A DNA stretch of 57,949 bases, from positions 1 through 57,949 of the forward strand of contig NZ_JXTE01000060.1 of assembly GCF_000972385.1 (NCBI RefSeq), given 5' to 3'. The position numbers and the translations under genes are program-made. The DNA is from Streptomyces sp. WM6386 (GTDB lineage Bacteria > Actinomycetota > Actinomycetes > Streptomycetales > Streptomycetaceae). The notes under the pieces are model-generated. The model made no database searches and was not told where the DNA came from. It saw only the letters and a program-made list of their open reading frames with translations. Of the stretch, positions 28,021 through 35,783 are shown piece after piece (the first letter of the stretch is position 1; each line of letters opens with the position of its first letter).

Positions 28021-28656
28021 CTAGATCCCCAGCTCCTTCGCCTCGTGCAGTTTGGCGATCGCGTCCTTGTCGCCGTCCAGCTCCACCTGCGCGGCGCTGT
28101 GCCGGCCGTACAGGAACAGCAGGAGTTCCGAGGGCTCGCCGGTCACCGTCACGACCGGGGCACCGCGGTGGGCCACCGCCGTCTGGCCGTCCGGGCGGCG
28201 CAGGACGAGGCCCGTGGGAGCGCTGCGGCCCATCAGGCGGGCGGTGCGCTCCAGACGGGTCCAGAGGGCGTCCTGGAAGACCGGGTCGAGTTCGCGCGGG
28301 GTCCAGTCGGGCTGGGCGCGGCGGACGTCCTCGGTGTGGACGTAGAACTCGATCGTGTTGGACGCCTCGTCGAGCTGCTTGAGGTTGAAGGGCGAGAAGC
28401 GCGGCGGGCCGGTACGGATCAGCTGGATCAGTTCCTCGTACGGCTTGGCCGTGAACTCCTCCATCGCCTTGTCCAGGCGGGAGGCGAGCTGCTTGATGAG
28501 CAGACCCCCGGCGGCGTCGGGGCGGCGCTCACGCACCACCACGTGCGCGGCCAGGTCCCGGGTCTGCCAGCCCTCGCACAGGGTCGGGGCCTCGGGACCG
28601 GCGGTCTCCAGAAGATCGGCGAGCAGAAGTCGTTCACGCTTGGCGAAAGTCGACAT
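28021..28656 (-). CDS. TIGR03085-type DinB/mycothiol-isomerase-fold protein
   Basis: 211 residues beginning [30 protein letters not shown] (quoted in parts), the layout of TIGR03085 actinobacterial proteins. [23 protein letters not shown] supplies the conserved Trp-x3-D-x2-AH helix of the maleylpyruvate isomerase N-terminal (DinB-like) fold; with [16 protein letters not shown] it gives the likely metal-binding histidines. Related proteins use mycothiol as a cofactor, but the reaction here is unknown. It converges with the MFS gene (3-base gap) and diverges from hisI. Confidence 0.85.
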   Translation of the reverse strand: MSTFAKRERLLLADLLETAGPEAPTLCEGWQTRDLAAHVVVRERRPDAAGGLLIKQLASRLDKAMEEFTAKPYEELIQLIRTGPPRFSPFNLKQLDEASNTIEFYVHTEDVRRAQPDWTPRELDPVFQDALWTRLERTARLMGRSAPTGLVLRRPDGQTAVAHRGAPVVTVTGEPSELLLFLYGRHSAAQVELDGDKDAIAKLHEAKELGI

Positions 28657-28726
28657 GCCGTCAGCCTACGACCGCGCCGAAGGTCCGCACAGTGGACGCC
28701 ACACCTGAGCTGTCATCGGCGCGCGG

Positions 28727-28732
28727 CACAAT
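28727..28732 (+). promoter_or_regulatory. candidate -10 hexamer, leaderless hisI mRNA
   Basis: CACAAT lies 7 bases before the hisI ATG; a weak -35 (CTGAGC, 28705-28710) is 16 bases upstream. It would drive hisI-trpE. Confidence 0.4.
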
Positions 28733-28739
28733 GGCAACC

Positions 28740-29132
28740 ATGACCAGCACGCCCCCGCCCAGCAACCTCGACCCCGAGATCGCCGCCCGCCTCAAGCGCG
28801 CCGCCGACGGGCTCGTCCCCGCCATCGCCCAGCAGTACGACACCGGTGAGGTACTGATGCTCGGCTGGATGGACGACGAGGCGCTGCACCGCACGCTGAC
28901 CACCGGCCGCTGCACGTACTGGTCGCGCAGCCGCCAGGAGTACTGGGTCAAGGGCGACACCTCCGGCCACTTCCAGTGGGTCAAGTCGGTCGCGCTCGAC
29001 TGCGACGCCGACACCGTGCTGGTCAAGGTCGACCAGGTCGGCGCCGCCTGCCACACCGGCGCGCGCACCTGCTTCGACGTCGACGTGCTGCTCAAGGACG
29101 CCGATTCCGGCGTGTCCGCCTCGGATCAGTAA
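28740..29132 (+). CDS. hisI: phosphoribosyl-AMP cyclohydrolase
   Basis: Zinc/magnesium enzyme that opens the adenine ring of phosphoribosyl-AMP, third step of histidine biosynthesis. 130 residues, the monofunctional form; the HisE half is absent. [31 protein letters not shown] is diagnostic (key parts GWMD and YWSRSRQ). The metal ligands are in [15 protein letters not shown] and [11 protein letters not shown] (three cysteines). It is separated from the main his operon by about 2.7 kb of unrelated genes and lies only 11 bases before trpE, so it is probably co-transcribed with tryptophan synthesis. Confidence 0.96.
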   Translation: MTSTPPPSNLDPEIAARLKRAADGLVPAIAQQYDTGEVLMLGWMDDEALHRTLTTGRCTYWSRSRQEYWVKGDTSGHFQWVKSVALDCDADTVLVKVDQVGAACHTGARTCFDVDVLLKDADSGVSASDQ

Positions 29133-29143
29133 GGTCAGCCGCC

Positions 29144-30622
29144 ATGGACCTCGAGACCTTCCGCAAGCTCGCCACCGACCGGCGCGTCATCCCGGTCACG
29201 CGCAAGCTCCTCGCCGACGGCGACACCCCGGTCGCCCTCTACCGCAAGCTCGCCGCCGAGCGCCCCGGCACCTTCCTGCTGGAGTCCGCGGAGAACGGCC
29301 GCTCCTGGTCCCGCTACTCCTTCGTGGGCGTCCGCTCGGCAGCCACCCTCACCGCGCGCGACGGCCAGGCCCACTGGCTCGGCGCCCCGCCCGTCGGCGT
29401 CCCCGTCGACGGCGACCCCCTCGCCGCCCTGCGCGCCACCATCGAGGCCCTGCACACCCCCCACCAGGAGGGCATGCCGCCCTTCACCGGAGGCATGGTC
29501 GGCTACCTCGGCTACGACATCGTGCGCCGCCTGGAGAAGATCGGCCCCGGCGAGCGCGACGACCTCAAGCTGCCCGAGCTGACCATGCTCCTCACCAGCG
29601 ACCTCGCGGTGATGGACCACTGGGAGGGCTCGGTCCTGCTGATCGCCAACGCGATCAACCACAACGACCTCGACACAGGCGTCGACGAGGCCTACGCGGA
29701 CGCGGTGGCCCGCCTGGACGCCATGCAGACGGACCTGTCCCGCGCGGTGGCCCAGCCACCCGCCGTGCTCCCGCCCTCCGAGGTCCCCGAGTACACCGCG
29801 CTGTGGGGCGGCGAGGACTTCCGCGAGGCCGTCGAGGACATCAAGGAGCGCATCCGCGCGGGCGAGGCCTTCCAGGTCGTCCCCTCGCAGCGCTTCGAAA
29901 CACCGTGCACCGCAAGCGCGTTGGACGTCTACCGGGTCCTGAGGGCCACCAACCCCTCCCCGTACATGTACCTGTTCCGCTTCGACGGCTTCGACGTCGT
30001 CGGCTCCTCCCCCGAAGCCCTGGTGAAGGTCGAGGACGGGCGGGCCATGGTCCACCCCATCGCCGGCACCCGGTGGCGCGGGGCCACCCCACAGGAGGAC
30101 CAGGCTCTCGCCGACGAACTGCTCGCCGACCCCAAGGAGCGCGCCGAGCACCTGATGCTGGTCGACCTGGGCCGCAACGACCTGGGGCGCGTCTGCGAGC
30201 CGGGCTCGGTGGAGGTCATGGACTTCATGTCCATCGAGCGGTACTCGCACGTGATGCACATCGTCTCGACGGTGACCGGCAAGGTCGCCCAGGGCCGCAC
30301 CGCCTTCGACGTCCTGACGGCATGCTTCCCGGCGGGCACCCTCTCCGGCGCCCCCAAGCCGCGCGCGATGCAGATCATCGACGAACTCGAACCGTCCCGG
30401 CGCGGGCTGTACGGCGGCTGCGTCGGCTACCTCGACTTCGCGGGCGACTCCGACACGGCCATCGCCATCCGCACGGCCCTCCTGCGCAACGGCACGGCCT
30501 ACGTCCAGGCCGGCGCCGGCATCGTCGCCGACTCCGACCCGGTCGCCGAGGACCAGGAGTGCCGAAACAAGGCGGCCGCGGTGCTCCGCGCGGTGCACAC
30601 GGCGAACCGACTCGGGCAATAG
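29144..30622 (+). CDS. trpE: anthranilate synthase component I
   Basis: Converts chorismate and ammonia to anthranilate, the first committed step of tryptophan synthesis. 492 residues, aminase subunit alone; no fused TrpG. The feedback site LLES (residues 45-48, in FLLESAENGRSWSRYSF) suggests tryptophan inhibition. The chorismate-binding half carries IKERIRAGEAFQVVPSQRF, PIAGTRWRG, LMLVDLGRNDLGRVCEPGSV and CFPAGTLSGAPKPRAMQIIDELE (quoted in parts). No trpG or trpD is in the window. Only 11 bases separate it from hisI and no attenuator fits there, so leader-peptide control of trpE alone is unlikely at this site. Confidence 0.96.
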   Translation: MDLETFRKLATDRRVIPVTRKLLADGDTPVALYRKLAAERPGTFLLESAENGRSWSRYSFVGVRSAATLTARDGQAHWLGAPPVGVPVDGDPLAALRATIEALHTPHQEGMPPFTGGMVGYLGYDIVRRLEKIGPGERDDLKLPELTMLLTSDLAVMDHWEGSVLLIANAINHNDLDTGVDEAYADAVARLDAMQTDLSRAVAQPPAVLPPSEVPEYTALWGGEDFREAVEDIKERIRAGEAFQVVPSQRFETPCTASALDVYRVLRATNPSPYMYLFRFDGFDVVGSSPEALVKVEDGRAMVHPIAGTRWRGATPQEDQALADELLADPKERAEHLMLVDLGRNDLGRVCEPGSVEVMDFMSIERYSHVMHIVSTVTGKVAQGRTAFDVLTACFPAGTLSGAPKPRAMQIIDELEPSRRGLYGGCVGYLDFAGDSDTAIAIRTALLRNGTAYVQAGAGIVADSDPVAEDQECRNKAAAVLRAVHTANRLGQ

Positions 30623-30635
30623 GGCGCTTCTCATA

Positions 30636-30667
30636 CGAACCCCGGGTGACGCTTCGCCCGGGGTTCG
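30636..30667 (+). terminator. trpE terminator
   Basis: 11-base perfect stem CGAACCCCGGG / CCCGGGGTTCG with a 10-base loop, 14 bases after the trpE stop. Confidence 0.75.
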
Positions 30668-30670
30668 GGC

Positions 30671-30676
30671 GATAGT
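30671..30676 (+). promoter_or_regulatory. candidate -10 hexamer for the trp-associated membrane gene
   Basis: GATAGT lies 7 bases before the GTG at 30684, supporting that start over the GTG at 30675. Confidence 0.35.
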
Positions 30677-30683
30677 GGACTAC

Positions 30684-31316
30684 GTGACTGCTGTTCCTCC
30701 CCCCCGTTCCGAAGCCGCCGGACCCGCCAGGGCCGGCCGGCTCAGCCTCGCCGTAGCCCTGCTCTCCGGCGCGCTCGGCGCAGCCGTGGCGCTGCTCGCG
30801 ACCCGTCAGCAGTGGTCGCAGGGCACCGCGACCGTGGCCGGCGGCGACTTCCCGCTGACCGCCAGAGGCAGCGACGTCACGGGCGTGCCCGCGGCCCTCG
30901 CCATAGTGGGCCTCGCCGCGCTCGTCGCCGTCTTCGCCGTCCGCAAGGCAGGCCGTTTCGCGGTCGCCGCGCTGCTCGCGCTCTCCGGCGCGGGGATCGT
31001 CGCCGCGTCGTTGCTCGGTGCGGACGACTCGTCCGCGCTGGACGAGCAGGCCGCGAAGGCGTCCGGTGACGCGTCTGCGACGGTTGCCGCGCTGAGCCAC
31101 ACCGCTTGGCCGTATGTCGCTGCGGTCGGCGGGGCGTTGATTCTGCTGGCCGGGTTGCTCGCACTGCGGTACGGGCGGATGTGGCCTGCGATGTCCGGTC
31201 GGTACGAGCGCAGTGGCGCGCCGCGTCCCGTCCGCCGGCCGAAGGCGGCCGACCCCGACCGGCCCGAGGAGATGTGGAAGGCCCTGGATCGAGGGGAAGA
31301 CCCCACAGGGGCGTAG
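30684..31316 (+). CDS. Trp-biosynthesis-associated membrane protein (TIGR02234)
   Basis: 210 residues. Actinobacterial integral membrane protein regularly encoded in tryptophan clusters; biochemical role unknown. Spans are predicted at about 20-40, 67-85, 91-110 and 142-162, with an external loop after the first span (QQWSQGTATVAGGDFPLTARGSDVTG). The motif ATRQQW after the first span and LRYGRMWPAMSGRYER after the last are family features. The cytoplasmic tail is Pro/Lys-rich. The GTG at 30684 is preferred over 30675 because of the -10-like spacing. It lies between trpE and trpC, separated from trpE by a terminator. Confidence 0.88.
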   Translation: MTAVPPPRSEAAGPARAGRLSLAVALLSGALGAAVALLATRQQWSQGTATVAGGDFPLTARGSDVTGVPAALAIVGLAALVAVFAVRKAGRFAVAALLALSGAGIVAASLLGADDSSALDEQAAKASGDASATVAALSHTAWPYVAAVGGALILLAGLLALRYGRMWPAMSGRYERSGAPRPVRRPKAADPDRPEEMWKALDRGEDPTGA

Positions 31317-31361
31317 GCGCTCCGCCGGAAGTGCCGCGTTCGGCCGTCAGGAGGCCGCGGC

Positions 31362-31430
31362 GCCGTCGTGGCTCGTCGCGCCCACGCGGCGGTAGCCGCA
31401 GATTCAATACAGCCCCGCGCCCCTGGGCGG
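31362..31430 (-). repeat. dispersed repeat family B, copy 1
   Basis: Read on the minus strand it runs AGGGGCGCGGGGCTGTA, CTGCGGCTACCGCCGCG, GGGCGCGAC and AGCCACGACGGC. The same sequence, about 85% alike over 60 bases, occurs in the opposite orientation at 33442-33524. It occupies the 231-base gap between two trp-region genes. Confidence 0.8.
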
Positions 31431-31547
31431 GTGCACTCCCGGTGTTGAGCCGCTAGGGCTACCCCTGCGTCCCTCACCCGCACCCGTGCGGGACAATAGG
31501 CCCTGAGCGTCCGGCTCAGACACGTTTACAGCAACGAGGAGCAAGTC

Positions 31548-31784
31548 ATGGCGGGCAGCAGCCACGGTCACACCCCGGCCGCCTGGACCGGTGTCACTAT
31601 CGCCTTCATCGGTTTCTGCGTCGCGGGCGCCTTCATGGTGCTGGCCGAGCCGCTGGGATTCTGGGCGGGCATGGTGATCGTGGTCGCCGGCGGCATCATC
31701 GGCTGGATCATGAGCGCCATGGGTCTGGGCATGCCGAAGGATGCGCACAAGGCGCTCGTGACCTCGGCGCAGACCGAGAGCTGA
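31548..31784 (+). CDS. HGxxPAAW-family small membrane protein
   Basis: 78 residues. The family signature HGHTPAAW is at residues 6-13, followed by two membrane spans (about 14-36 and 40-60) and a short cytoplasmic tail MPKDAHKALVTSAQTES. GAGGAG lies 8 bases before the ATG at 31548. The family is confined to actinobacteria as far as I recall, and its place between trpE and trpC is conserved in Streptomyces; no function is known. It ends ahead of a strong hairpin. Confidence 0.88.
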   Translation: MAGSSHGHTPAAWTGVTIAFIGFCVAGAFMVLAEPLGFWAGMVIVVAGGIIGWIMSAMGLGMPKDAHKALVTSAQTES

Positions 31785-31811
31785 TCGCTGTACGGCAGTC
31801 ACATACGATTT

Positions 31812-31842
31812 CCTGAGGGGCGGCCCCGTGCCGCCCCTCAGG
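31812..31842 (+). terminator. terminator after the HGxxPAAW gene
   Basis: Perfect 13-base stem CCTGAGGGGCGGC / GCCGCCCCTCAGG with a 5-base loop, 27 bases after the stop. Confidence 0.8.
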
Positions 31843-31863
31843 CGTGTCCGGGCCCGGGCGAGG

Positions 31864-31869
31864 CACAAT
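31864..31869 (+). promoter_or_regulatory. candidate -10 hexamer, leaderless DUF2752 mRNA
   Basis: CACAAT lies 7 bases before the GTG at 31877, the same arrangement as before hisI. The in-frame ATG at 31868 overlaps the hexamer and is less likely to be the start. Confidence 0.4.
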
Positions 31870-31876
31870 GCAAGGC

Positions 31877-32308
31877 GTGAACGCCGACAGCCACAGGGTG
31901 ACGCCGTACGCGGCGAGGGCGGGACGGCTGGCCGTGCCCGCGGGGATCCTCGCGGCCGTCGCGGGGGCTTTCGCGTACGTCGCCGCCGTGGATCCCAACG
32001 AGCCGGGCCACTACCCCGTCTGTCCGCTCCTGCGCCTCACAGGCCTGTACTGCCCCGGCTGCGGGGGACTGCGCAGCGCGCACGCGTTCATCCACGGGGA
32101 CTTCCTGACCGCGCTCCAGGCCAACGCGCCCGCCGTGCTCGGCTATCTGGGCTTCGCCGTGCTGTGGACCGTCTGGGTGGTCCGTGCCGCGCGCGGGCGA
32201 CCTCTGCGGCTCGATCTCGGGCCCGTGCACCTCTGGGCCGTCGGCGCATTGCTGCTGGTCTTCACGGTTGTCCGGAACCTGCCGTTCGGTGGCTGGCTGC
32301 ACCCTTGA
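31877..32308 (+). CDS. DUF2752 membrane protein
   Basis: 143 residues. The conserved CPLLRLTGLYCPGCGGLRSAHAFIHGDF (key parts CP, YCPGCGGLR and H) defines DUF2752; the CPGCG cysteines suggest metal or disulfide chemistry at the membrane face. Spans at about 17-37, 78-98 and 112-130. GTG start at 31877 chosen from -10 spacing. It sits between the HGxxPAAW gene and trpC as in other Streptomyces; no role in tryptophan synthesis has been shown to my knowledge. Confidence 0.85.
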   Translation: MNADSHRVTPYAARAGRLAVPAGILAAVAGAFAYVAAVDPNEPGHYPVCPLLRLTGLYCPGCGGLRSAHAFIHGDFLTALQANAPAVLGYLGFAVLWTVWVVRAARGRPLRLDLGPVHLWAVGALLLVFTVVRNLPFGGWLHP

Positions 32309-32446
32309 TCAATTGGCGAACGTCCAGGTAGTGGGACCGGCGTCAACCGGATGCGATGCCTACGCCTTCCTCCGGATACCATCGCAGTGACCACCTCTTT
32401 TCTCTGGTCGCTGGAACTGTCAACCGTCTGGAAGGGGGCCGCTCGC

Positions 32447-33256
32447 GTGAGTGTGCTCGACGAGATCATCGACGGAGTCCGTGCCGACCTCGCGGAGCGG
32501 CAGGCGCGCGTCAGCCTCGACGAGCTCAAGGAGCGCGCGGCGAAGGCTCCCGCGGCCAAGGACGGACTGGCCGCACTGCGCGGCGACGGCGTCAAGGTCA
32601 TCTGCGAGGTCAAGCGCTCCAGCCCCTCCAAGGGCGCGCTGGCCGCGATCGCCGACCCGGCCGGGCTCGCCGCGGACTACGAGGCGGGCGGCGCGGCCGT
32701 CATCTCCGTCCTCACCGAACAGCGCCGCTTCGGCGGCTCGCTGGCCGACCTGGAGGCGGTCCGCGCGCGGGTGGACATCCCCATCCTGCGCAAGGACTTC
32801 ATCGTCACCTCGTACCAGCTGTGGGAGGCCCGCGCGTACGGCGCCGACCTCGTCCTGCTGATCGTGGCGGCCCTCGACCAGCCCGCCCTGGAATCCCTCA
32901 TCGAGCGCGCGGTGTCCATCGGACTCACGCCGATCGTCGAGGTCCACGACGAGGACGAGGTCGAGCGCGCGGTGGACGCCGGCGCCAAGGTCATCGGCGT
33001 CAACGCCCGCAACCTCAAGACCCTCGAGGTCGACCGCGGCACCTTCGAGCGCGTCGCCCCCGAGATCCCGGACCACATCGTCAAGATCGCCGAGTCCGGC
33101 GTCCGCGGCCCCCACGACCTCATCGCCTACGCCAACGCCGGCGCCGACGCGGTCCTGGTCGGCGAGTCCCTGGTCACGGGCAAGGACCCGAAGTCCGCGG
33201 TCTCCGACCTGGTCGCGGCGGGCGAGCACCCCGCATTGCGGCACGGACGCAGCTGA
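32447..33256 (+). CDS. trpC: indole-3-glycerol-phosphate synthase
   Basis: TIM-barrel enzyme closing the indole ring from CdRP. 269 residues, monofunctional. Catalytic residues appear in [13 protein letters not shown] (Lys56, and phosphate-binding Ser/Lys), [18 protein letters not shown] and [13 protein letters not shown]. The GTG at 32447 has GAAGGGGG 8 bases upstream. A frame open from GTG 32387 adds 20 residues with two Trp codons, but no stop separates it from trpC, so it is not a classical leader peptide. First gene of trpC-trpM-trpB-trpA. Confidence 0.95.
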   Translation: MSVLDEIIDGVRADLAERQARVSLDELKERAAKAPAAKDGLAALRGDGVKVICEVKRSSPSKGALAAIADPAGLAADYEAGGAAVISVLTEQRRFGGSLADLEAVRARVDIPILRKDFIVTSYQLWEARAYGADLVLLIVAALDQPALESLIERAVSIGLTPIVEVHDEDEVERAVDAGAKVIGVNARNLKTLEVDRGTFERVAPEIPDHIVKIAESGVRGPHDLIAYANAGADAVLVGESLVTGKDPKSAVSDLVAAGEHPALRHGRS

Positions 33257-33278
33257 TCATTCGATAGGCTTGCCGACG

Positions 33279-33470
33279 ATGACTCCGACCGCCTCTGCCG
33301 CTGCTACGGACCGCTACGCCCGCCTCGCGCGCGGCTGCCGTCCGCGCGGCTGCCGCGCCCCCGCACGCCGGGTGCACGGCCGCCGGGTGCGGTACGTGAT
33401 CGGAGATGAGCCAGGGCAAGTCAATGGCATGCGATGGCAGCAGCGCCCCTTCAGGGGCGCGGGGCTGTAG
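33279..33470 (+). CDS. trpM: TrpM, small modulator of tryptophan synthesis
   Basis: 63-residue basic protein between trpC and trpB. Length and position match TrpM (earlier trpX) of S. coelicolor, reported to modulate tryptophan synthesis and morphological differentiation; the identification rests on position, size and general composition. From the ATG at 33279 it reads MTPTASAAATDRYARLARGC, then Cys/Arg-rich sequence, and HGRRVRYVIGDEPGQVNGMRW. The last nine or so codons and the stop lie in dispersed repeat family B, so its C-terminus may differ from relatives. An in-frame TTG at 33270 is an alternative start. Confidence 0.8.
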   Translation: MTPTASAAATDRYARLARGCRPRGCRAPARRVHGRRVRYVIGDEPGQVNGMRWQQRPFRGAGL

Positions 33471-33524
33471 GTGATTTGCGGCTACCGCCGCGCGGGCGCG
33501 ACCAGCCACTGACGGCCCGCAGTC
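33442..33524 (+). repeat. dispersed repeat family B, copy 2, overlapping the trpM end
   Basis: Begins with the hairpin GCGCCCCTTCAGGGGCGC, followed by GGGGCTGTA, GCGGCTACCGCCGCG and GGGCGCGACCAGCCACT. It provides the trpM stop codon (33468-33470) and fills most of the gap to trpB. It is inverted relative to the copy at 31362-31430. Confidence 0.8.
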
Positions 33525-33586
33525 GACTGACAACCCCACGCCCCACGGCGATTAGGCATTTCCCAAACTCACCGTGAGGTTTCCGC

Positions 33587-34870
33587 ATGCCCAGCGAGTT
33601 CTTCATCCCCGACCCCGAGGGTCAAGTCCCCAGCGCCGAAGGCTACTTCGGCGCGTTCGGCGGCAAGTTCATCCCGGAGGCCCTCGTCGCCGCCGTGGAC
33701 GAGGTCGCCGTCGAGTACGACAAGGCCAAGCACGACCCCGAGTTCGCCCGCGAGCTCGACGACCTGCTGCTCAACTACACGGGCCGCCCGTCGTCGCTCA
33801 CCGAGGTCCCCCGTTTCGCCGCGGAAGCGGGTGGCGCACGGATCTTCCTGAAGCGGGAAGACCTCAACCACACCGGCTCGCACAAGATCAACAACGTGCT
33901 CGGCCAGGCCCTGCTCACCAGGCGCATGGGCAAGACCCGTGTCATCGCCGAGACCGGCGCCGGTCAGCACGGCGTGGCGACGGCGACGGCCTGCGCGCTG
34001 TTCGGCCTCGAGTGCACGATCTACATGGGTGAGATCGACACCCAGCGCCAGGCCCTCAACGTGGCCCGGATGCGCATGCTCGGCGCCGAGGTCATCGCCG
34101 TGAAGTCGGGATCGCGCACCCTCAAGGATGCGATCAACGAGGCGTTCCGCGACTGGGTCGCCAACGTCGACCGCACGCACTACCTCTTCGGCACGGTGGC
34201 GGGACCGCACCCCTTCCCGGCCATGGTCCGTGACTTCCACCGTGTCATCGGCGTCGAGGCCCGCCGGCAGATCCTGGAGCGGGCCGGCCGGCTCCCCGAC
34301 GCGGCCGTCGCCTGCGTCGGCGGCGGCTCCAACGCCATCGGTCTCTTCCACGCCTTCATCCCGGACGCGGACGTACGCCTCATCGGCTGCGAGCCCGCCG
34401 GGCACGGCGTGGAGACCGGCGAGCACGCGGCGACCCTGACCGAGGGCGAGCCCGGCATCCTGCACGGTTCGCGCTCCTACGTCCTGCAGGACGAGGAGGG
34501 CCAGATCACCGAGCCGTACTCGATCTCGGCCGGTCTGGACTACCCGGGCATCGGTCCCGAGCACTCCTACCTCAAGGACAGCGGCCGCGGCGAGTACCGC
34601 GCGGTCACCGACGACGCGGCCATGCAGGCCCTGCGCCTGCTCTCGCGCACCGAGGGCATCATCCCGGCCATCGAGAGCGCCCACGCGCTGGCCGGTGCGC
34701 TGGAGGTCGGCAGGGAGCTGGGCAAGGACGGGCTGATCATCGTCAACCTGTCCGGGCGGGGCGACAAGGACATGGACACGGCCGCGCGTTACTTCGGCCT
34801 GTACGACACCGACGCCGAGGTCGCGGCCGACGCCGCCGACCTCGCCGAGATCGAGGGGGACGCCAAGTGA
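33587..34870 (+). CDS. trpB: tryptophan synthase beta subunit
   Basis: PLP enzyme joining indole and serine. 427 residues, TrpB1 type. The PLP lysine is Lys100 in [13 protein letters not shown]; the glycine-rich phosphate loop is [12 protein letters not shown], and [15 protein letters not shown] and [12 protein letters not shown] are conserved. The sequence upstream of the ATG at 33587 has GTGAGG as a modest ribosome-binding site. The stop overlaps the trpA GTG by four bases, coupling the two subunits of the alpha2-beta2 complex. Confidence 0.97.
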   Translation: MPSEFFIPDPEGQVPSAEGYFGAFGGKFIPEALVAAVDEVAVEYDKAKHDPEFARELDDLLLNYTGRPSSLTEVPRFAAEAGGARIFLKREDLNHTGSHKINNVLGQALLTRRMGKTRVIAETGAGQHGVATATACALFGLECTIYMGEIDTQRQALNVARMRMLGAEVIAVKSGSRTLKDAINEAFRDWVANVDRTHYLFGTVAGPHPFPAMVRDFHRVIGVEARRQILERAGRLPDAAVACVGGGSNAIGLFHAFIPDADVRLIGCEPAGHGVETGEHAATLTEGEPGILHGSRSYVLQDEEGQITEPYSISAGLDYPGIGPEHSYLKDSGRGEYRAVTDDAAMQALRLLSRTEGIIPAIESAHALAGALEVGRELGKDGLIIVNLSGRGDKDMDTAARYFGLYDTDAEVAADAADLAEIEGDAK

Positions 34871-35685
34871 GCGGGAACATCCAGCTGTTGACGGACACCC
34901 TCGCCGGTGCCAAGGCCGAGGGCCGCTCCGCGCTCATCGCCTACCTCCCGGCCGGGTTCCCGACCGTGGACGGCGGCATCGAGGCGATCAAGGCCGCCTT
35001 CGACGGCGGTGCCGATGTCGTCGAGGTGGGTCTGCCGCACAGCGACCCCGTCCTCGACGGCCCGGTCATCCAGACCGCCGACGACATCGCCCTGCGCGGC
35101 GGTGTCAAGATCGCCGACGTCATGCGGACGGTGCGTGAGGCGTACGAGGCGACCGGGAAGCCGGTGCTCGTGATGACGTACTGGAACCCGATCGACCGCT
35201 ACGGCGTCGAGCGCTTCACCGCCGAGCTCGCCGAGGCGGGTGGGGCCGGGTGCATCCTGCCGGACCTGCCCGTGCAGGAGTCGGCGCTGTGGAGGGAGCA
35301 CGCGCAGAAGCACGGGCTGGCCACGGTCTTCGTGGTCGCGCCCAGCAGCAAGGACGCGCGGCTCGCCGAGATCACCGCGGCGGGCAGCGGGTTCGTGTAC
35401 GCCGCCTCGCTCATGGGCGTCACCGGCACCCGTGCGTCGGTGGGCGCACAGGCGCAGGAACTGGTCGAGCGCACCCGTGCCACCGGCAGCGGCCTGGCCG
35501 TCTGTGTCGGGCTCGGGGTCTCCGACGCCGCGCAGGCCGCCGAGGTGGCCGGCTTCGCGGACGGCGTGATCGTCGGTTCGGCCTTCGTGAAGCGGATGCT
35601 GGACGCGCCGGACGACAAGGCGGGGGTCGAGGCCGTCCGCGAGCTCGCCGGTGAGCTGGCGAAGGGCGTGCGCAAGCAGGTGTGA
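34867..35685 (+). CDS. trpA: tryptophan synthase alpha subunit
   Basis: TIM-barrel lyase releasing indole from indole-3-glycerol phosphate, which is channelled to TrpB. 272 residues. The active-site pair is Glu53 and Asp64 in [31 protein letters not shown] sequence ([16 protein letters not shown]) and [27 protein letters not shown] (parts) form the phosphate site. The GTG overlaps the trpB stop. A strong hairpin ends the operon. Confidence 0.97.
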   Translation: MSGNIQLLTDTLAGAKAEGRSALIAYLPAGFPTVDGGIEAIKAAFDGGADVVEVGLPHSDPVLDGPVIQTADDIALRGGVKIADVMRTVREAYEATGKPVLVMTYWNPIDRYGVERFTAELAEAGGAGCILPDLPVQESALWREHAQKHGLATVFVVAPSSKDARLAEITAAGSGFVYAASLMGVTGTRASVGAQAQELVERTRATGSGLAVCVGLGVSDAAQAAEVAGFADGVIVGSAFVKRMLDAPDDKAGVEAVRELAGELAKGVRKQV

Positions 35686-35741
35686 CATCCCGTAGGTAGG
35701 CGGGACATTTCGTACGGGTCACTCGAACGGGTGGACCTGGG

Positions 35742-35770
35742 ACCGGGGAGGCGCGGTGCGCCTCCCCGGT
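35742..35770 (+). terminator. trp operon terminator
   Basis: Perfect 13-base stem ACCGGGGAGGCGC / GCGCCTCCCCGGT around GGT, 56 bases after the trpA stop and 13 bases before the next GTG. Confidence 0.8.
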
Positions 35771-35783
35771 TCGTTCTGCGGGT

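Noticed and set aside
32387..32446. Possible tryptophan leader peptide before trpC with two Trp codons
   Set aside because: The frame runs into trpC without a stop, the Trp codons are not adjacent, and no terminator/antiterminator pair is visible between it and the trpC start.
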